The notes: generated by a model not told the origin, from the letters alone. A DNA stretch of 57,360 nucleotides from Planctomycetota bacterium (GCA_031254915.1 JAIRTL010000024.1:1-57360), one strand, 5' to 3'. Counted from the stretch's first letter, positions 1-9,549 are shown. Numbers and translations are program-made.

Positions 1-1
1 C

Positions 2-904
2 CTCGTCGTTTTCGACAACGTGGAAGTTGCGTCGCCGGCTTCCACTCGCTCTCTGCTGGGGGCGTTCAGCTTCGTGGACAGGCAGCACGGAATGGAGAAT
101 TACACCTGTTCGATCTTTGATATTTTGAATGAAGCAAAGTTCGAGACAGCCTGGCTGACAAATTCCGTCATAGAAAATATCATTGCCTTCGCCGGTGGCG
201 ACGCTTTCGTTCGTATGATCAACGCAAACGTGCAACGGTACGAGGACATTAACGTTCCCGATAAAAACGGAAAATATCTCGACGAGGCGACGCTGCTTCT
301 CCTGGAGGATATCTTGGTGTCTTCACAATCCAGCAAGGGAATATTCGTGCGTTTTAACGGCAGTCATATGCATTATGTCAATCGTTATCCCTTAGAGTTC
401 GCCCGCTTTAAAGATTATCCAGACGACCCAAACCGACCCTGGCTGACCCCCGAGAAAAAAAGCATCATCAATCAATACGACAACTCCATATTGTACACGG
501 ACCACGTCGTCGCCGAATTTATCGAAACGATGAAAAAGCAGGGCAGGGGAAGCATCATCAACACGGCGAGCATGTCCGCGCACATCGTCAACGTCCCCCA
601 GCGCCAATGCAGCTACAACACGTCCAAGGCCGCGGTCATGCACCTCACCAAGTCGCTGGCGGTCGAGTGGGCCAGGTACGGCATCCGCGTCAACTCCATC
701 TCCCCCGGCTACATGAACGGACCCATGGCCGGCAAGTTCTTCGACGATCCGGAAATCGGTCCCGTCTGGCGCGGCATGACCCCGATGCGCCGCCCCGGGG
801 AGCCGGAGGAACTCGTCGGCGCGGCGGTGCTCCTCGCCTCCGACGCCTCGTCCTTCACCACCGGATCGGATTACGTCATGGACGGGGGCTTTACCTGCGT
901 CTAA
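2..904 (+). pseudogene. Chimeric ORF: phosphoethanolamine-transferase fragment joined to SDR dehydrogenase fragment
   Basis: The frame is open from the left window edge to TAA at 902-904, so the true start is outside. About the first 165 residues (to base ~528) resemble the middle of membrane phosphoethanolamine transferases (sulfatase fold): a PASTRS stretch, FDILNEAKFETAWLTN, and GSHMHYVNRYP followed by YDNSILYTD. About the last 125 residues (from base ~535) are the C-terminal half of a short-chain dehydrogenase: GSIINTASMS, catalytic YNTSK, VNSISPGYM and a terminal GSDYVMDGG. The dehydrogenase half has no TGxxxGIG cofactor loop, and the transferase half has no C-terminal active-site region. 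Neither half should work. The first part is visibly poorer in G+C than the second. The dehydrogenase half lies just upstream of a sugar ABC operon, so it was probably the first gene of that operon before the join, or the join is an assembly error. Confidence 0.7.
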
Positions 905-917
905 GCGTCTTGCCATT

Positions 918-950
918 GCGCGCCCGGGCGGTTTCGCCGTCCGGGCGCGC
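918..950 (+). terminator. Strong intercistronic hairpin after the SDR fragment
   Basis: A 14-bp stem (918-931 with 937-950, one G-T pair) closes a 5-nt loop TTTCG. No T-run follows, so it is more likely an mRNA processing or stabilising hairpin or a partial terminator than a classical rho-independent terminator. It lies 20 nt before the start of the ABC ATPase gene. Confidence 0.45.
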
Positions 951-969
951 GGCGTTTGGAGGAACAGGA

Positions 970-2460
970 ATGGATTCCGGCGTCAAGCTGCGGCTTGTGG
1001 GCATCAGCAAGTTTTTCCCCGGCGTCAAGGCGCTTGACGGCGTGGACGTGACCCTCAGGGAAGGGACGGTTCACGCCATCATGGGCGAGAACGGCGCCGG
1101 CAAGTCCACCCTGATGAAGATCATCAACGGGCTGTACAAGCAGGACAGGGGGGAAATTCACCTCGACGGCAAGAAGGTGGACATCGCCAGTCCCCAACAG
1201 GCGTCCGAACTCGGGATAGCGATGATCTACCAGGAATTGAACTATTTCCCCGATCTGACGATCGAGGAAAACCTGTTCATGCGCCGCTATCCCACGAAGG
1301 CGAGCTTCATCAGCTGGAAGACGCTCCGCGAACAGACCAGGAGGATTTTCGCCGAAAACGGCGTCCATTACGATCCCGGCATGAAGATCAAGGAGCTCTC
1401 CGTCTCCAACATCCAGATGCTCGAGATCCTCAAGGCCGTCGCCTTCAAGGCGAAGATCATCATCATGGACGAGCCGACCTCATCCATCAGCACCAAGGAA
1501 GTCGACCAGCTCTTCGCCACCATCAACCGGCTCCGCGACAACGGCGTCAGCATTTTGTACATTTCCCACAAGATGGACGAGATTTTCCGCATCGCCGACG
1601 ACATCACGGTCATCCGCGACGGGCGGACCATCGTCTCCGGCCCCGTCGACGCCTTCACGGAGGACAGCCTCATCACGGCCATGGTCGGCAGACCGATCGA
1701 AAACATCTATCCGAAGGAAATACTGCCGCTCGGCGATACGTTTTTCGAGGTGCGGGATTTCAACAGCGCCGGCGTCTTCGCCGACATCAATCTGCACGTC
1801 AGGCGCGGCGAAATCGTCGGACTCGCCGGTCTTGTCGGGGCTGGACGCACCGAATTGGCGTGCGCGATCTTCGGAATGGATCCCTGCGACCGGGGCGAGG
1901 TATGGCTGGACGGGGAAAGGGCGCGTATCCGCTCGATCAACGAGGCGATCCAAAACGGCATCCTCATGGTCTCGGAGGACAGGAAGAAGTACGGCGTCGT
2001 TCCCATGCGGTCGATCCGCGAAAACATCTCAATCACCAGCCTGCGGATCAACAAGGGAAAGCTTATCGACCTCAAGCGGGAGAAGCGGATCTCGCAAAGG
2101 CTGTTTTCGAGCCTCAACGTAAAAGCGCCGAATCTCGACGTGGAACTGGGGACGTTGAGCGGCGGCAATCAGCAAAAGGTGATTCTTGCGCGCTGGCTTA
2201 TGGTGGACTCGAAGGTCATGATCATGGACGAGCCGACGCGCGGGATAGACGTCGGGGCGAAGTTCGAGATTTACTCCATCATGACGAAGCTCGTAAAGGA
2301 GAAAGGCATTGGCATCGTCATGATCTCGTCGGAAATGCCGGAGTTGATCGGCATGTCGGACCGCATCTACGTCATGAACAAGGGGCGCATCACGGGCGAA
2401 CTGGAACGGGACCAATTCACCCAGGAACGCATCATGATCCACGCCACCGCCGCCGGCTGA
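970..2460 (+). CDS. Sugar ABC transporter ATP-binding protein (RbsA/MglA type)
   Basis: This 496-residue protein has two fused nucleotide-binding domains, the layout of ATPases of the carbohydrate uptake family 2 (ribose, galactose, xylose). The first Walker A is GENGAGKST at residues 39-47, and the first Walker B MDEPTSS is near 166. The second half has a degenerate P-loop (GLVGAGRTE near 287), a canonical signature LSGGNQQ near 396 and MDEPTRGID near 419. The degenerate second Walker A is normal for the family. It powers import through the permease encoded next. ATG at 970 is chosen because TTTGGAGGAACAGGA precedes it and homology begins there. The operon order is dehydrogenase fragment, ATPase, permease, binding protein. 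The substrate is not readable from sequence; a pentose or hexose is likely. Confidence 0.93.
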   Translation: MDSGVKLRLVGISKFFPGVKALDGVDVTLREGTVHAIMGENGAGKSTLMKIINGLYKQDRGEIHLDGKKVDIASPQQASELGIAMIYQELNYFPDLTIEENLFMRRYPTKASFISWKTLREQTRRIFAENGVHYDPGMKIKELSVSNIQMLEILKAVAFKAKIIIMDEPTSSISTKEVDQLFATINRLRDNGVSILYISHKMDEIFRIADDITVIRDGRTIVSGPVDAFTEDSLITAMVGRPIENIYPKEILPLGDTFFEVRDFNSAGVFADINLHVRRGEIVGLAGLVGAGRTELACAIFGMDPCDRGEVWLDGERARIRSINEAIQNGILMVSEDRKKYGVVPMRSIRENISITSLRINKGKLIDLKREKRISQRLFSSLNVKAPNLDVELGTLSGGNQQKVILARWLMVDSKVMIMDEPTRGIDVGAKFEIYSIMTKLVKEKGIGIVMISSEMPELIGMSDRIYVMNKGRITGELERDQFTQERIMIHATAAG

Positions 2461-2535
2461 GGATTCCCGGGTTTTCCGCGGCAAGTCCGCGGGGACGCCG
2501 GGGGCGGGCGTTGCTTTGTGAGGAGGAGAAGTCCC

Positions 2536-3531
2536 GTGCGTTATTCATTCAAAGGCTTCATCAACAGGTTTTCCACCGTCATTGTCCTGGTTCTTCTGAT
2601 CGTCGTCTGTTACGGGGTCGCGGGCGACAGGTTCATCCGCCAAGCCAACCTCGTCAACATCGCGCGCCAGATCAGCGTGGTGACGATTCTTTCCTTCGCC
2701 CAGACGCTCATCATCATCACTGGACAGATAGACTTGTCCATCGGCGCCGTCGCCGGCATGGCGGGAACCTTTTCCTGCGCCGTCTACGTCGCCACCCAGA
2801 ACCTTTTCCTCGCCGTGCTCACGGCGCTGGTGATCGGCGCCGTCGTCGGCCTCATCAACGGGCTTGTCATCACCAGGTTCTCGGTGCCGTCGTTCATCGT
2901 CACCCTCGCCATGCAAAGCATCGCCATGGGGATCATCTTCCTCCACACCAAGGGGAACAACATCTACAACATCGGGGACTACAAGATCCTGGGGCAGGGG
3001 AATTTCCTGTATTTCCCGATTCCCGTCTGGTTCATGATCGCCTTCTGGCTCGTCATCGCCTTTGTGCTCAAATTCTGCAAATTCGGCCGCTATCTGTACG
3101 CCACCGGCGGCAACGAGTACGCCGCCATCGCCTCGGGCATTTCCACCAAGAACGTCAAGCTGTTGACCTTCATCATTTCCGGCCTCATGGCCTCGTTCGC
3201 CGGCGTCATTCTCATGGCGCGGCTCAACGCCGGCATTCCCATCGAGGGCATCGGCTACGAGACGGACGCGATCATGGCGACGATCGTCGGCGGCACCAGC
3301 TTCACCGGCGGCACCGGCACCGCGACCGGCACGCTCATCGGCTCCTTCATCATCGGCATTCTCAACAACATCCTCAACCTCATGGGCGTGCAGTCCTACG
3401 TGCAGCAAATCGTCAAGGGATCGCTCATCATCCTGGCGGTGATCCTGGACGTGTACAGCAAGAGCAGGAAGCGCACCGTCACCATCATGGATACGACCAG
3501 CACGGTCGCGGCCGACGACGGCGGCCCGTGA
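2536..3531 (+). CDS. Sugar ABC transporter permease (RbsC type)
   Basis: The product is a 331-residue inner-membrane protein of the BPD_transp_2 family, with 8-10 hydrophobic segments. Landmarks are TGQIDLSIGAVAGMAG near residue 60 (the D-L-S-x-G motif of ribose-type permeases) and IVGGTSFTGGTGT near 250. It pairs with the ATPase upstream and the binding protein downstream. A GTG start at 2536 fits best because GGAGGAG lies at 2522-2528; an earlier in-frame GTG at 2518 has no such site. A 6-bp hairpin (CCGCGG, 2476-2481 with 2487-2492) sits in the 75-nt gap after the ATPase gene. Confidence 0.92.
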   Translation: MRYSFKGFINRFSTVIVLVLLIVVCYGVAGDRFIRQANLVNIARQISVVTILSFAQTLIIITGQIDLSIGAVAGMAGTFSCAVYVATQNLFLAVLTALVIGAVVGLINGLVITRFSVPSFIVTLAMQSIAMGIIFLHTKGNNIYNIGDYKILGQGNFLYFPIPVWFMIAFWLVIAFVLKFCKFGRYLYATGGNEYAAIASGISTKNVKLLTFIISGLMASFAGVILMARLNAGIPIEGIGYETDAIMATIVGGTSFTGGTGTATGTLIGSFIIGILNNILNLMGVQSYVQQIVKGSLIILAVILDVYSKSRKRTVTIMDTTSTVAADDGGP

Positions 3532-3647
3532 ATGAAGCATCCGCCGCCGGCGTCGGCGGCGGTTTCGCGTGTGCCGCGTCGATATGGTCGGGCCTTCGCG
3601 TGGAAAGGCCGGTCGGCGCGGTCTGGACGACAAGGGAGGAAACAACT

Positions 3648-4604
3648 ATGAGGAAATTGCTGGTATGCGCGCTTGCGGCAGGCATTCTGATTGCGGGCAT
3701 GACGCCCGGCGCGGCGGCGGGGGAAAAGAGGAAGGTCGCGTGGATCGCCACCAACCTCGCGCACACCTACGCGGCCTGGCTCGCGCAGTCCGCCGAGAAG
3801 CACGTCAAGAAGTATCCGTATATGGAAATGACCATCCTCGATTCGCAGAACAAGATGAACGTCCAGATGGCGCAGCTTGAGAACTGCGTGGCCGACGGCT
3901 TCGACTACATCATCCTCCATCCGCTCGAACCGGATGCGCTTCGCAACACGGTCGACGAAATCATCGACGGCGGCATTCCCATCTGCGTCGTGAACCAGTC
4001 CGACGGCGGCGCGCCCAAGGCGTCGAACGTCGACGCCGACCCGATCGAACAGGGGCAGGTGCCGGCCGAGGTCGCCAAGGGAAAAATTCCGCAGAACGGC
4101 AAGGCCGTCATTCTTCTCGGCCCCTCCGGCAACTCGCACTCCATCGGCCGCCGGATCGGCTTCCAGAAGTACCTCTTCGACGCCCGCCCGGACATCGAAA
4201 TCCTCGACGAGCAGATCGCCAACTGGAACAAGTCGGAAGGCATGCGCTATATGGAAGACTGGCTGCAGCGCTTCGACAGGATCGACGCCGTCGTCTCCAT
4301 GAACGACGCCCAGGCGCTGGGCGCGATCGAAGCCACCAAGGCCGCCGGCCGGCTGCATGAAATGACCTACTACGGCATCGACGGCCTCGCCGACGCGGTT
4401 CTGTCCATCAAGGACGGCGAACTGACCGCCACCTGCGTCCAGAACGCCGAAGCCCAGGCCGCCGAAGCCCTCGCCATCGCCGACCGGGTTCTGCGCGGCG
4501 AAAGCGAGTTCGAAAAGACGCTCACCCCCGGGGAATTGATCACCACCGCCAATGTTGACAAGTGGATTCAGATCCATATCGAAAACGGCCAGATCAAGCA
4601 GTAG
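3648..4604 (+). CDS. Periplasmic sugar-binding protein (Peripla_BP_4)
   Basis: The 318-residue protein has a clear signal peptide: MRKLL, a hydrophobic core to about residue 20, and an Ala-rich cleavage site near AAA-GE at 24-26. The mature part has the type I periplasmic fold typical of ribose- and galactose-type receptors: KVAWIATNLAHTYAAW at the first strand, DYIILHPLEPDAL, VVNQSDGG, and the second-lobe GRRIGFQKYL and VVSMNDAQALGA stretches. It delivers substrate to the preceding permease and ATPase. ATG at 3648 follows GGGAGGA at 3634-3640. It is the last gene of the operon and is followed by a 16-bp hairpin. The ligand is unknown. Confidence 0.92.
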   Translation: MRKLLVCALAAGILIAGMTPGAAAGEKRKVAWIATNLAHTYAAWLAQSAEKHVKKYPYMEMTILDSQNKMNVQMAQLENCVADGFDYIILHPLEPDALRNTVDEIIDGGIPICVVNQSDGGAPKASNVDADPIEQGQVPAEVAKGKIPQNGKAVILLGPSGNSHSIGRRIGFQKYLFDARPDIEILDEQIANWNKSEGMRYMEDWLQRFDRIDAVVSMNDAQALGAIEATKAAGRLHEMTYYGIDGLADAVLSIKDGELTATCVQNAEAQAAEALAIADRVLRGESEFEKTLTPGELITTANVDKWIQIHIENGQIKQ

Positions 4605-4634
4605 CGGAACCGGGTTGCGCACGCACCTGAAAAC

Positions 4635-4673
4635 GACGCCGGCAGGCGGGCCGTCGACCCGCCTGCCGGCGTC
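4635..4673 (+). terminator. 16-bp hairpin downstream of the binding-protein gene
   Basis: A perfect 16-bp stem (4635-4650 with 4658-4673) closes a 7-nt loop, 30 nt after the stop codon. No T-tract follows on the plus strand, so it may end transcription inefficiently or protect the 3' end of the binding-protein mRNA. Confidence 0.65.
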
Positions 4674-4684
4674 GGGAGGAGAAT

Positions 4685-4725
4685 AAAAAAGGGCGGCATG
4701 TCGATTGGCTTCCGACATGCCGCCC
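4685..4725 (-). terminator. Rho-independent terminator for the minus-strand macroglobulin gene
   Basis: A 13-bp perfect stem (4691-4703 with 4713-4725) has a 9-nt loop. Read on the minus strand, six Ts (complement of A4685-A4690) follow it directly. It lies about 50 nt beyond the last recognisable codon of the alpha-2-macroglobulin remnant. Confidence 0.75.
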
Positions 4726-4772
4726 CGAGAGAGGGAGAAGCTCAAAATAGTTCTGTCGTTTTCTCGTCCCCG

Positions 4773-7247
4773 TCATTCGCCGACCGCCGCATCTTCTTCT
4801 TCCGCCACCTCCACGCGCCCCCGGCCGTGAACCGAATAAACCGAGTGGGCGCACATCCTTGATGCGCCGTGCGCCGGCCAGACGAAATCGCCGGCGGTGA
4901 CCGCGCGGGCGTAATACCGATACTCGCCGAAGCCGCGCAGCGAGGCGAAGACGAGAATGCGGTCGTCCTTGACTTCAACGTTCTTAACGTTTAGGACATG
5001 CCGCTCGGCCGCTTGATGCGTCCGTCCCTTTACAAGCGCGTCCTCGATCCCGAGCTCCGCCGGAAGACGATCAGCAAGGACAAGATCCTCCGCATTGCCG
5101 GTTGCGCGCAGCACGACCTCGTGCACCGTTTTCCGGGTCGGGCGGAACGGTTCATCAACTTTTTGCCGTCGGGGGTTAGGATGCTTTTCCGGGCGACGAT
5201 GCAGCTGTCCCGTTCCTCGACGGCGCCGTTTTCGGGTAGTCCTTCGGTTGTCCGGAAGATGTGGAACATGCCGCCTTCTTCAACCCGGCCCTCAAACCCT
5301 GGTTCCCGTCGGCAACATGTTCCACGCCTTACCCTGTCGGGTTGGAAACAGGTCTCCTTCGCCGTTTGCCGTTAAGGAGTCGACTCCGGATGGGGGCGGG
5401 CCGACGCGTTGCCAATTTTCTCCCGACGCGTCGACTACGAAGAAGTTTTCCCTGGCGCCCCAGTTCGCGAATGCGCCGCCGAGTTCCCGGACAAGCGCGG
5501 CCTGCAAGCCGGTGAGTTTTTCCGGCGCCAAACCGGCCGCCAATCCGGCGGAAATCCAGGCGGAAAGATCGATCCGGGCGTTGCCGGTCATGCCCGTGCC
5601 GGCCGACTCGGGATTATGGCGTTCATACAGGGAAAGCGCCGCGTCCCGCGCGCCCGCGACGGCGAACGCTTCCGTCGAGCGCCGCCGAAGCGGGCGGGCG
5701 CTTGCGTTCCGCCTCTTCCTCCGCCGGTTCCTCGAGCTTGAGAAGGGACGAGCTCCGACCCGCGCCAGCACCAGGCAGGCGAGGGCGGCGCTTTCGCCGT
5801 TGTCATCCCGGCAGCCATCGCCGGAGAGCCTTTCCTCAAGGCCGCCGCGAACGGACTCGGCCAGCTTTTCGACAAGCGGGCCGGAGACGACGTCGAATCC
5901 GGCCGCCCGGCATTCGCCCGTGATGATTTCACGAAGGTCGAGGAGCGTCTCCGCTTTTTCGTTCGGCGTCGCCGTCACAGCGATCCGGCGCACCTGTTCC
6001 GGCTTCGAATGGTCCCCGTCGACGCCGCCGTAGTCCATGAGCAGCGTTTCCACAAGGTTGCTTGGATAGAGTTTTCCGACCCCGAGGTTGAATTCCTCCG
6101 CGTTTCTGGACGTCGCCGCCGTCGTGAGGAGACCGTCCGGAGAGAGGAAGCCGCCGCCGTAGGAGAAGGAAAGCGGCGGCGGCATGTCGTCGAACCAGAC
6201 CCTTCTGCTCACGTCCTTGGCGAGCTCGCCCGCTTCGCCCGCCGGAAAGCCGGCGGTGAGCGTGACGCTGTACTGCCTGCCCGGCGCGAACGGGCCGCGA
6301 ATGCGCATGCCGTCCCAGCCGGCGGAGAAGGTGACCGGGATCTCCGGTTCGATTTTCACGTAGTCGCGCGCCTTCTCGACGTCGAGCGGCGCCGTCGTCC
6401 GGACGCGGACCGCGCCGACGCCATCGTCCCATTCGGCGCTCATGCCGAGGAAGGCGAGTTCCGGCTTGAGGACGACCGGCTCGAGTCCTTGAGCCCAAAG
6501 GGGCGTTTCCCCGTGGCCGGCGCCCTGCCCGGTGATGCGGAAAAGGAGCTTTACGTCGGACTCGAGCCCCAGCGGCCCGCCGTCGCCGGCCAGGCCGGCG
6601 GGAAGGGTGAGGAGGACGAGCGAGGAGCGGTTTTCGCTGATCCGCACCTGGTGGCGCATGGAAATGGAGCCGCCGAGCACCTTGACCCGGTTGGAACCGC
6701 CGTTGTGGCGTTGGGCAAGGGAGAATTCGCCTTCGATCGCCCTCTCGAGGTCGCCGGCGCGGATCGGCTGGTTGAAGGCCAGCTCCACCGTGTACGAGTC
6801 CCTGTCGAAAGCGGCGGGGGATGCGGAGACGAAGGCGAACCGGGTGGTCGAGAACTCGAGCGGCTCCTGGGGTGGACGCTCTCCCCGGCGGCCGCGCAAT
6901 GCCGGGGAGAGCACGAGGGAGTAGGTTGTCGCCGGCCGGATGCGGCCTTCGGGGCGGAAGCGAAGCGTTTTTTCGCCGTCCAGCCGGGTGATCCCCGGGA
7001 GCGGGGGGATGAGGCGGATGGAATCGGGTGTGACGCTTTCCGGGTCGAGCCGCCGGGAGAACTCGATCGCTATTTCGTCATGCATGAGGTCGTCCGCCTC
7101 GATGCCCGACGGGGTCATGTTCGCCACCTCCAGGGCCTTGATTTCCGCTCCGGCGAAAAAAAGGAACCGGACCGCGATGGCGGTCGCGTTGAGAAGGAAA
7201 AACGCCAATGGCCACCGACTTCCCCGCTTTTCGTTTTCGACGTGCAT
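4773..7247 (-). pseudogene. Decayed bacterial alpha-2-macroglobulin gene
   Basis: The longest frame runs from ATG at 7247 to a stop at 5292 (651 residues). A hydrophobic anchor lies at about residues 12-35, followed by the Ig-like and MG repeats that begin bacterial macroglobulins (IAIEFSRRLDPESV, LRFRPEGRIRPATTYSLVL). Near DLREIITGE (about base 5935) it jumps to the end of the thioester-domain region, so several hundred residues of the family are missing, including the CxEQ thioester loop. An Arg-rich run at about 5670-5750 reads as a sensible acidic linker in another frame. Past 5292, homology continues in a second frame (MFHIFRTTEGLPENG, KSILTPDGKKL, to ~5130). It then moves to a third (VLADRLPAELGIED, YYARAVTAGDFVWPAHGAS, to 4773). 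The family usually has 1500-1900 residues and traps proteases in the periplasm. No pbpC partner is nearby. Confidence 0.8.
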
Positions 7248-7485
7248 GGCGATCTCCGACGCCCAGGGTTTTTGTGTGTTTTGCGAGTTTGTCGTCGCGT
7301 TCCGCCCGATAATTGCCGGAAACGTTATCGGCCTTTCAAGAATTCCGGAAAAAATTGGAACTTTCCCGTTCCAAGTAAAAAACACGCTCTCCGGAGAGAA
7401 TGGGGAGGGACGCGGGAAAGATTGGGAAAAAACTTTAAAAAACCTTGACTTTTTCGCCATGATGACGATTGTAAGGAAGACATTC

Positions 7486-7533
7486 ATGGTTGTATGCGGT
7501 TTCACCCAATTGTTCCGGGGATGGCGACAATGA
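7486..7533 (+). CDS. Short upstream leader ORF of the leu operon (15 codons)
   Basis: The ORF reads MVVCGFTQLFRGWRQ. Its ATG has a good ribosome-binding site, AAGGAAG at 7473-7479 with 6-nt spacing. Its stop overlaps the start of the Leu-rich leader ORF as ATGA (7530-7533), an arrangement typical of translational coupling, so it may deliver ribosomes to the leader peptide. A TTGACT at 7445-7450 could be a -35 element, but no good -10 is visible. There is no homology to judge by; the call rests on the ribosome-binding site and the coupling. Confidence 0.5.
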   Translation: MVVCGFTQLFRGWRQ

Positions 7534-7667
7534 CAAGGAAGGCTTTGCTTACGGGCTTCGCACACGGCTCCGCAATTCGCGGAACGCCGGCGGGTTCGTT
7601 CGGCCTTCTTCTTGGATTGTTGCTTATTATTGCGCCCGGAACCCGAGGCCGCGCCGTTCAACCATGA
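7530..7667 (+). CDS. Leu/Ile-rich leader peptide of a leucine attenuator
   Basis: The 45-codon ORF (in-frame alternative start at 7521, 48 codons) contains LLLGLLLII at residues 26-34, encoded CTT CTT CTT GGA TTG TTG CTT ATT ATT. Six of nine codons are Leu and two are Ile, the two other branched-chain products being related to the pathway. The stop TGA is at 7665-7667, 28 nt before a terminator hairpin, and leuA follows. This is the classical layout of leu and ilv attenuators: scarcity of charged Leu-tRNA would stall the ribosome on the run and favour an antiterminator fold. The antiterminator pairing itself could not be assigned by eye. The ORF has no ribosome-binding site of its own, but overlaps the 15-codon ORF upstream. 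Confidence 0.7.
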   Translation: MTRKALLTGFAHGSAIRGTPAGSFGLLLGLLLIIAPGTRGRAVQP

Positions 7668-7695
7668 AAAACGTTGGATAGGGCAGCAGTCAGAG

Positions 7696-7722
7696 GGCCG
7701 GGACGAGAATCCCGGCCTTTTT
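7696..7722 (+). terminator. Attenuator terminator upstream of leuA
   Basis: A perfect 8-bp stem GGCCGGGA/TCCCGGCC (7696-7703 with 7710-7717) with loop CGAGAA is followed at once by five Ts. It sits 280 nt before leuA and after the Leu-rich leader ORF, so it is read as the terminator arm of an attenuator and not as the end of a gene. Confidence 0.8.
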
Positions 7723-8001
7723 CGTTTGGGCCGGATCCGGCCAAAAAGGGGTGCAGTTCGAAAAGGGAGGTCGCGTCGCCGGTTTTGGGAATAGCGAGGC
7801 TCTTACAAAGGGAGCTGTTCACCAAACCCCGCGTATCGGGATTGCCGCCGGAAGGGAATGGCGGCGTTTCGGCGGGCGGGCCCGGGGCGGGAGGCTTTTT
7901 ACAAAGAAGCCTTGCCCCGGAACGGCGGCGCGGCCGCTCGTTTTGCGCTTCTCCCCAGGAAGCGGCCGCGCGGCGGCCCAAGCGATACATGGAGAAATGG
8001 A
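7723..8001 (+). promoter_or_regulatory. Long GC-rich 5' leader between attenuator and leuA
   Basis: These 279 nt have no convincing gene. They contain a perfect 11-bp inverted repeat (7928-7938 with 7961-7971, 22-nt loop) ending 20 nt before the leuA ribosome-binding site, and a smaller repeat AGGCTT...AAGCCT near 7890-7910. Either could affect translation of leuA. The opposite side, 7248-7485, upstream of the macroglobulin gene, shows nothing beyond the possible TTGACT element. Confidence 0.35.
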
Positions 8002-9549
8002 ATGGCCAGCGACGACATTGTGCAATTTTTCGACACAACCCTGCGGGACGGAGAGCAGGCGGCGGGGGTGAATCTCAACCCGGCCGAAAAGTTTCAGATC
8101 GCCCGGCAGCTCGCGGCCATGAGGATCGACGTGATAGAGGCGGGATTCCCGGCGGCGTCCCCCGGCGACTTCGACTGCGTGGAGACGATTTCCCGCGAGG
8201 TCAAGGGACCGGTCATCTGCGCCCTGGCGCGCACCAGGGGGGGGGACGTCAAGGCGGCGGGCGATTCGCTCAAGCAGGCGGAACGCTCGCGCATCCACGT
8301 GTTCATCGCCACCAGCCCGATCCACATGGAATACAAGCTCAAGATGACCCCCGAGCAGGTTATGGCGGAGGTCGAGCGCGCGGTGCCGCTCGCCAGATCC
8401 CTGGCCCACGAGGTGGAATTCTCCGCCGAGGATGCCAGCCGATCCGATCCCGCGTTCCTCATCAGGGTCTTCAAGGCGGCGGTCGCCGGCGGCGCGACCG
8501 TCCTGAACATCCCGGACACCGTCGGCTACGCGCTGCCTGACGAATTCGCCCGTTTCGTGCGCACGATCATGGACGGCGTCGCCGCGCCGGCGAACGTGAT
8601 GTACTCGGTGCATTGCCACAACGACCTCGGGCTCGCCGTCGCCAATTCCCTGGCGGCCGTCAAGGCGGGGGCGAGGCAGGTCGAGGGCACCATCAACGGT
8701 CTTGGCGAACGCGGCGGCAACGCCGCCCTCGAGGAGGTGGTGATGGGCCTGCGGACGCGCCGCGACTTCTACGCGATCGACGTCGCGATGGACACCACGA
8801 AGCTGGTCACGACGAGCCGCCAGGTGTCCCGCCTCACCGGCGTCATCGTGCCCCCGAACAAGCCGATCGTCGGCGCCAACGCGTTCACGCACGAGGCTGG
8901 CATTCACCAGCACGGCGTTCTCGCCAACCGCGAGACTTACGAAATCATGCGCGCGGAGGACGTCGGCGCGGAGGCGGCGGTGATGGTTCTGGGCAAGCAC
9001 TCCGGGCGCCACGCCTTCAAGGAGCGGCTGGAAAGCCTCGGCTATCGGCTGACGAAAGAGGAACTGGACAAGGCGTTCATGAGCTTTAAACGCCTCTGCG
9101 ACGCGAAGAAGGAAGTGTCGGGCGGCGACATCGAGGCGCTTGTCGCGGACGAGGTCCTTTCGGTCGCGCCCGAGCACCGCTATGAACTGAAACGCCTCGA
9201 GTACGAGACCCACCCGGTCGGCGTCGTGTCCCTCGTCACCCTCGAGCGCGACGGCAAGGATCTTTCCGACTCGGCGATCGGCAACGGTCCGATCGACGCC
9301 GCCTGCCTTGCGGTGCGGCGCATCATCGGCATCGAGCCGGAATTGAGGAACTTCACCGTGGCGGCGACGTCCGCGCGGACGTCCGCGCAGGGCGAGACGC
9401 ACATGGGCGTGCAGTACAAGGGCATCGCCGCCGCCGGGCGCGGCGTCTCCACGGACGTGGTGGAGGCGAGCGTGAAGGCGTTCATCAACGCGGTCAACAA
9501 CCTGTACGTGGTTGCCGCCGCAAAGGAGCTCAAGATCAATGGCGACTGA
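8002..9549 (+). CDS. leuA: 2-isopropylmalate synthase
   Basis: The 515-residue enzyme condenses 2-ketoisovalerate with acetyl-CoA, the committed step of leucine synthesis. The HMGL-like TIM barrel starts with [17 protein letters not shown] (residues ~9-25), where the Arg-Asp pair is catalytic. The metal-binding [13 protein letters not shown] is near 206, followed by the [13 protein letters not shown] signature. A linker with HEAGIHQHG leads to a C-terminal regulatory dimer domain (from about 390), the site of leucine feedback in this family. The length fits the long bacterial LeuA. ATG 8002 follows GGAG at 7991-7994. Its last 11 nt overlap leuC. It is probably controlled by the attenuator at 7486-7722. 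leuB is not in the window. Confidence 0.95.
   Translation: MASDDIVQFFDTTLRDGEQAAGVNLNPAEKFQIARQLAAMRIDVIEAGFPAASPGDFDCVETISREVKGPVICALARTRGGDVKAAGDSLKQAERSRIHVFIATSPIHMEYKLKMTPEQVMAEVERAVPLARSLAHEVEFSAEDASRSDPAFLIRVFKAAVAGGATVLNIPDTVGYALPDEFARFVRTIMDGVAAPANVMYSVHCHNDLGLAVANSLAAVKAGARQVEGTINGLGERGGNAALEEVVMGLRTRRDFYAIDVAMDTTKLVTTSRQVSRLTGVIVPPNKPIVGANAFTHEAGIHQHGVLANRETYEIMRAEDVGAEAAVMVLGKHSGRHAFKERLESLGYRLTKEELDKAFMSFKRLCDAKKEVSGGDIEALVADEVLSVAPEHRYELKRLEYETHPVGVVSLVTLERDGKDLSDSAIGNGPIDAACLAVRRIIGIEPELRNFTVAATSARTSAQGETHMGVQYKGIAAAGRGVSTDVVEASVKAFINAVNNLYVVAAAKELKINGD

Noticed and set aside
5095-7448. Long plus-strand frames through the macroglobulin region
   Set aside because: They are antisense shadows of a G+C-rich gene; the minus strand carries the recognisable domains.
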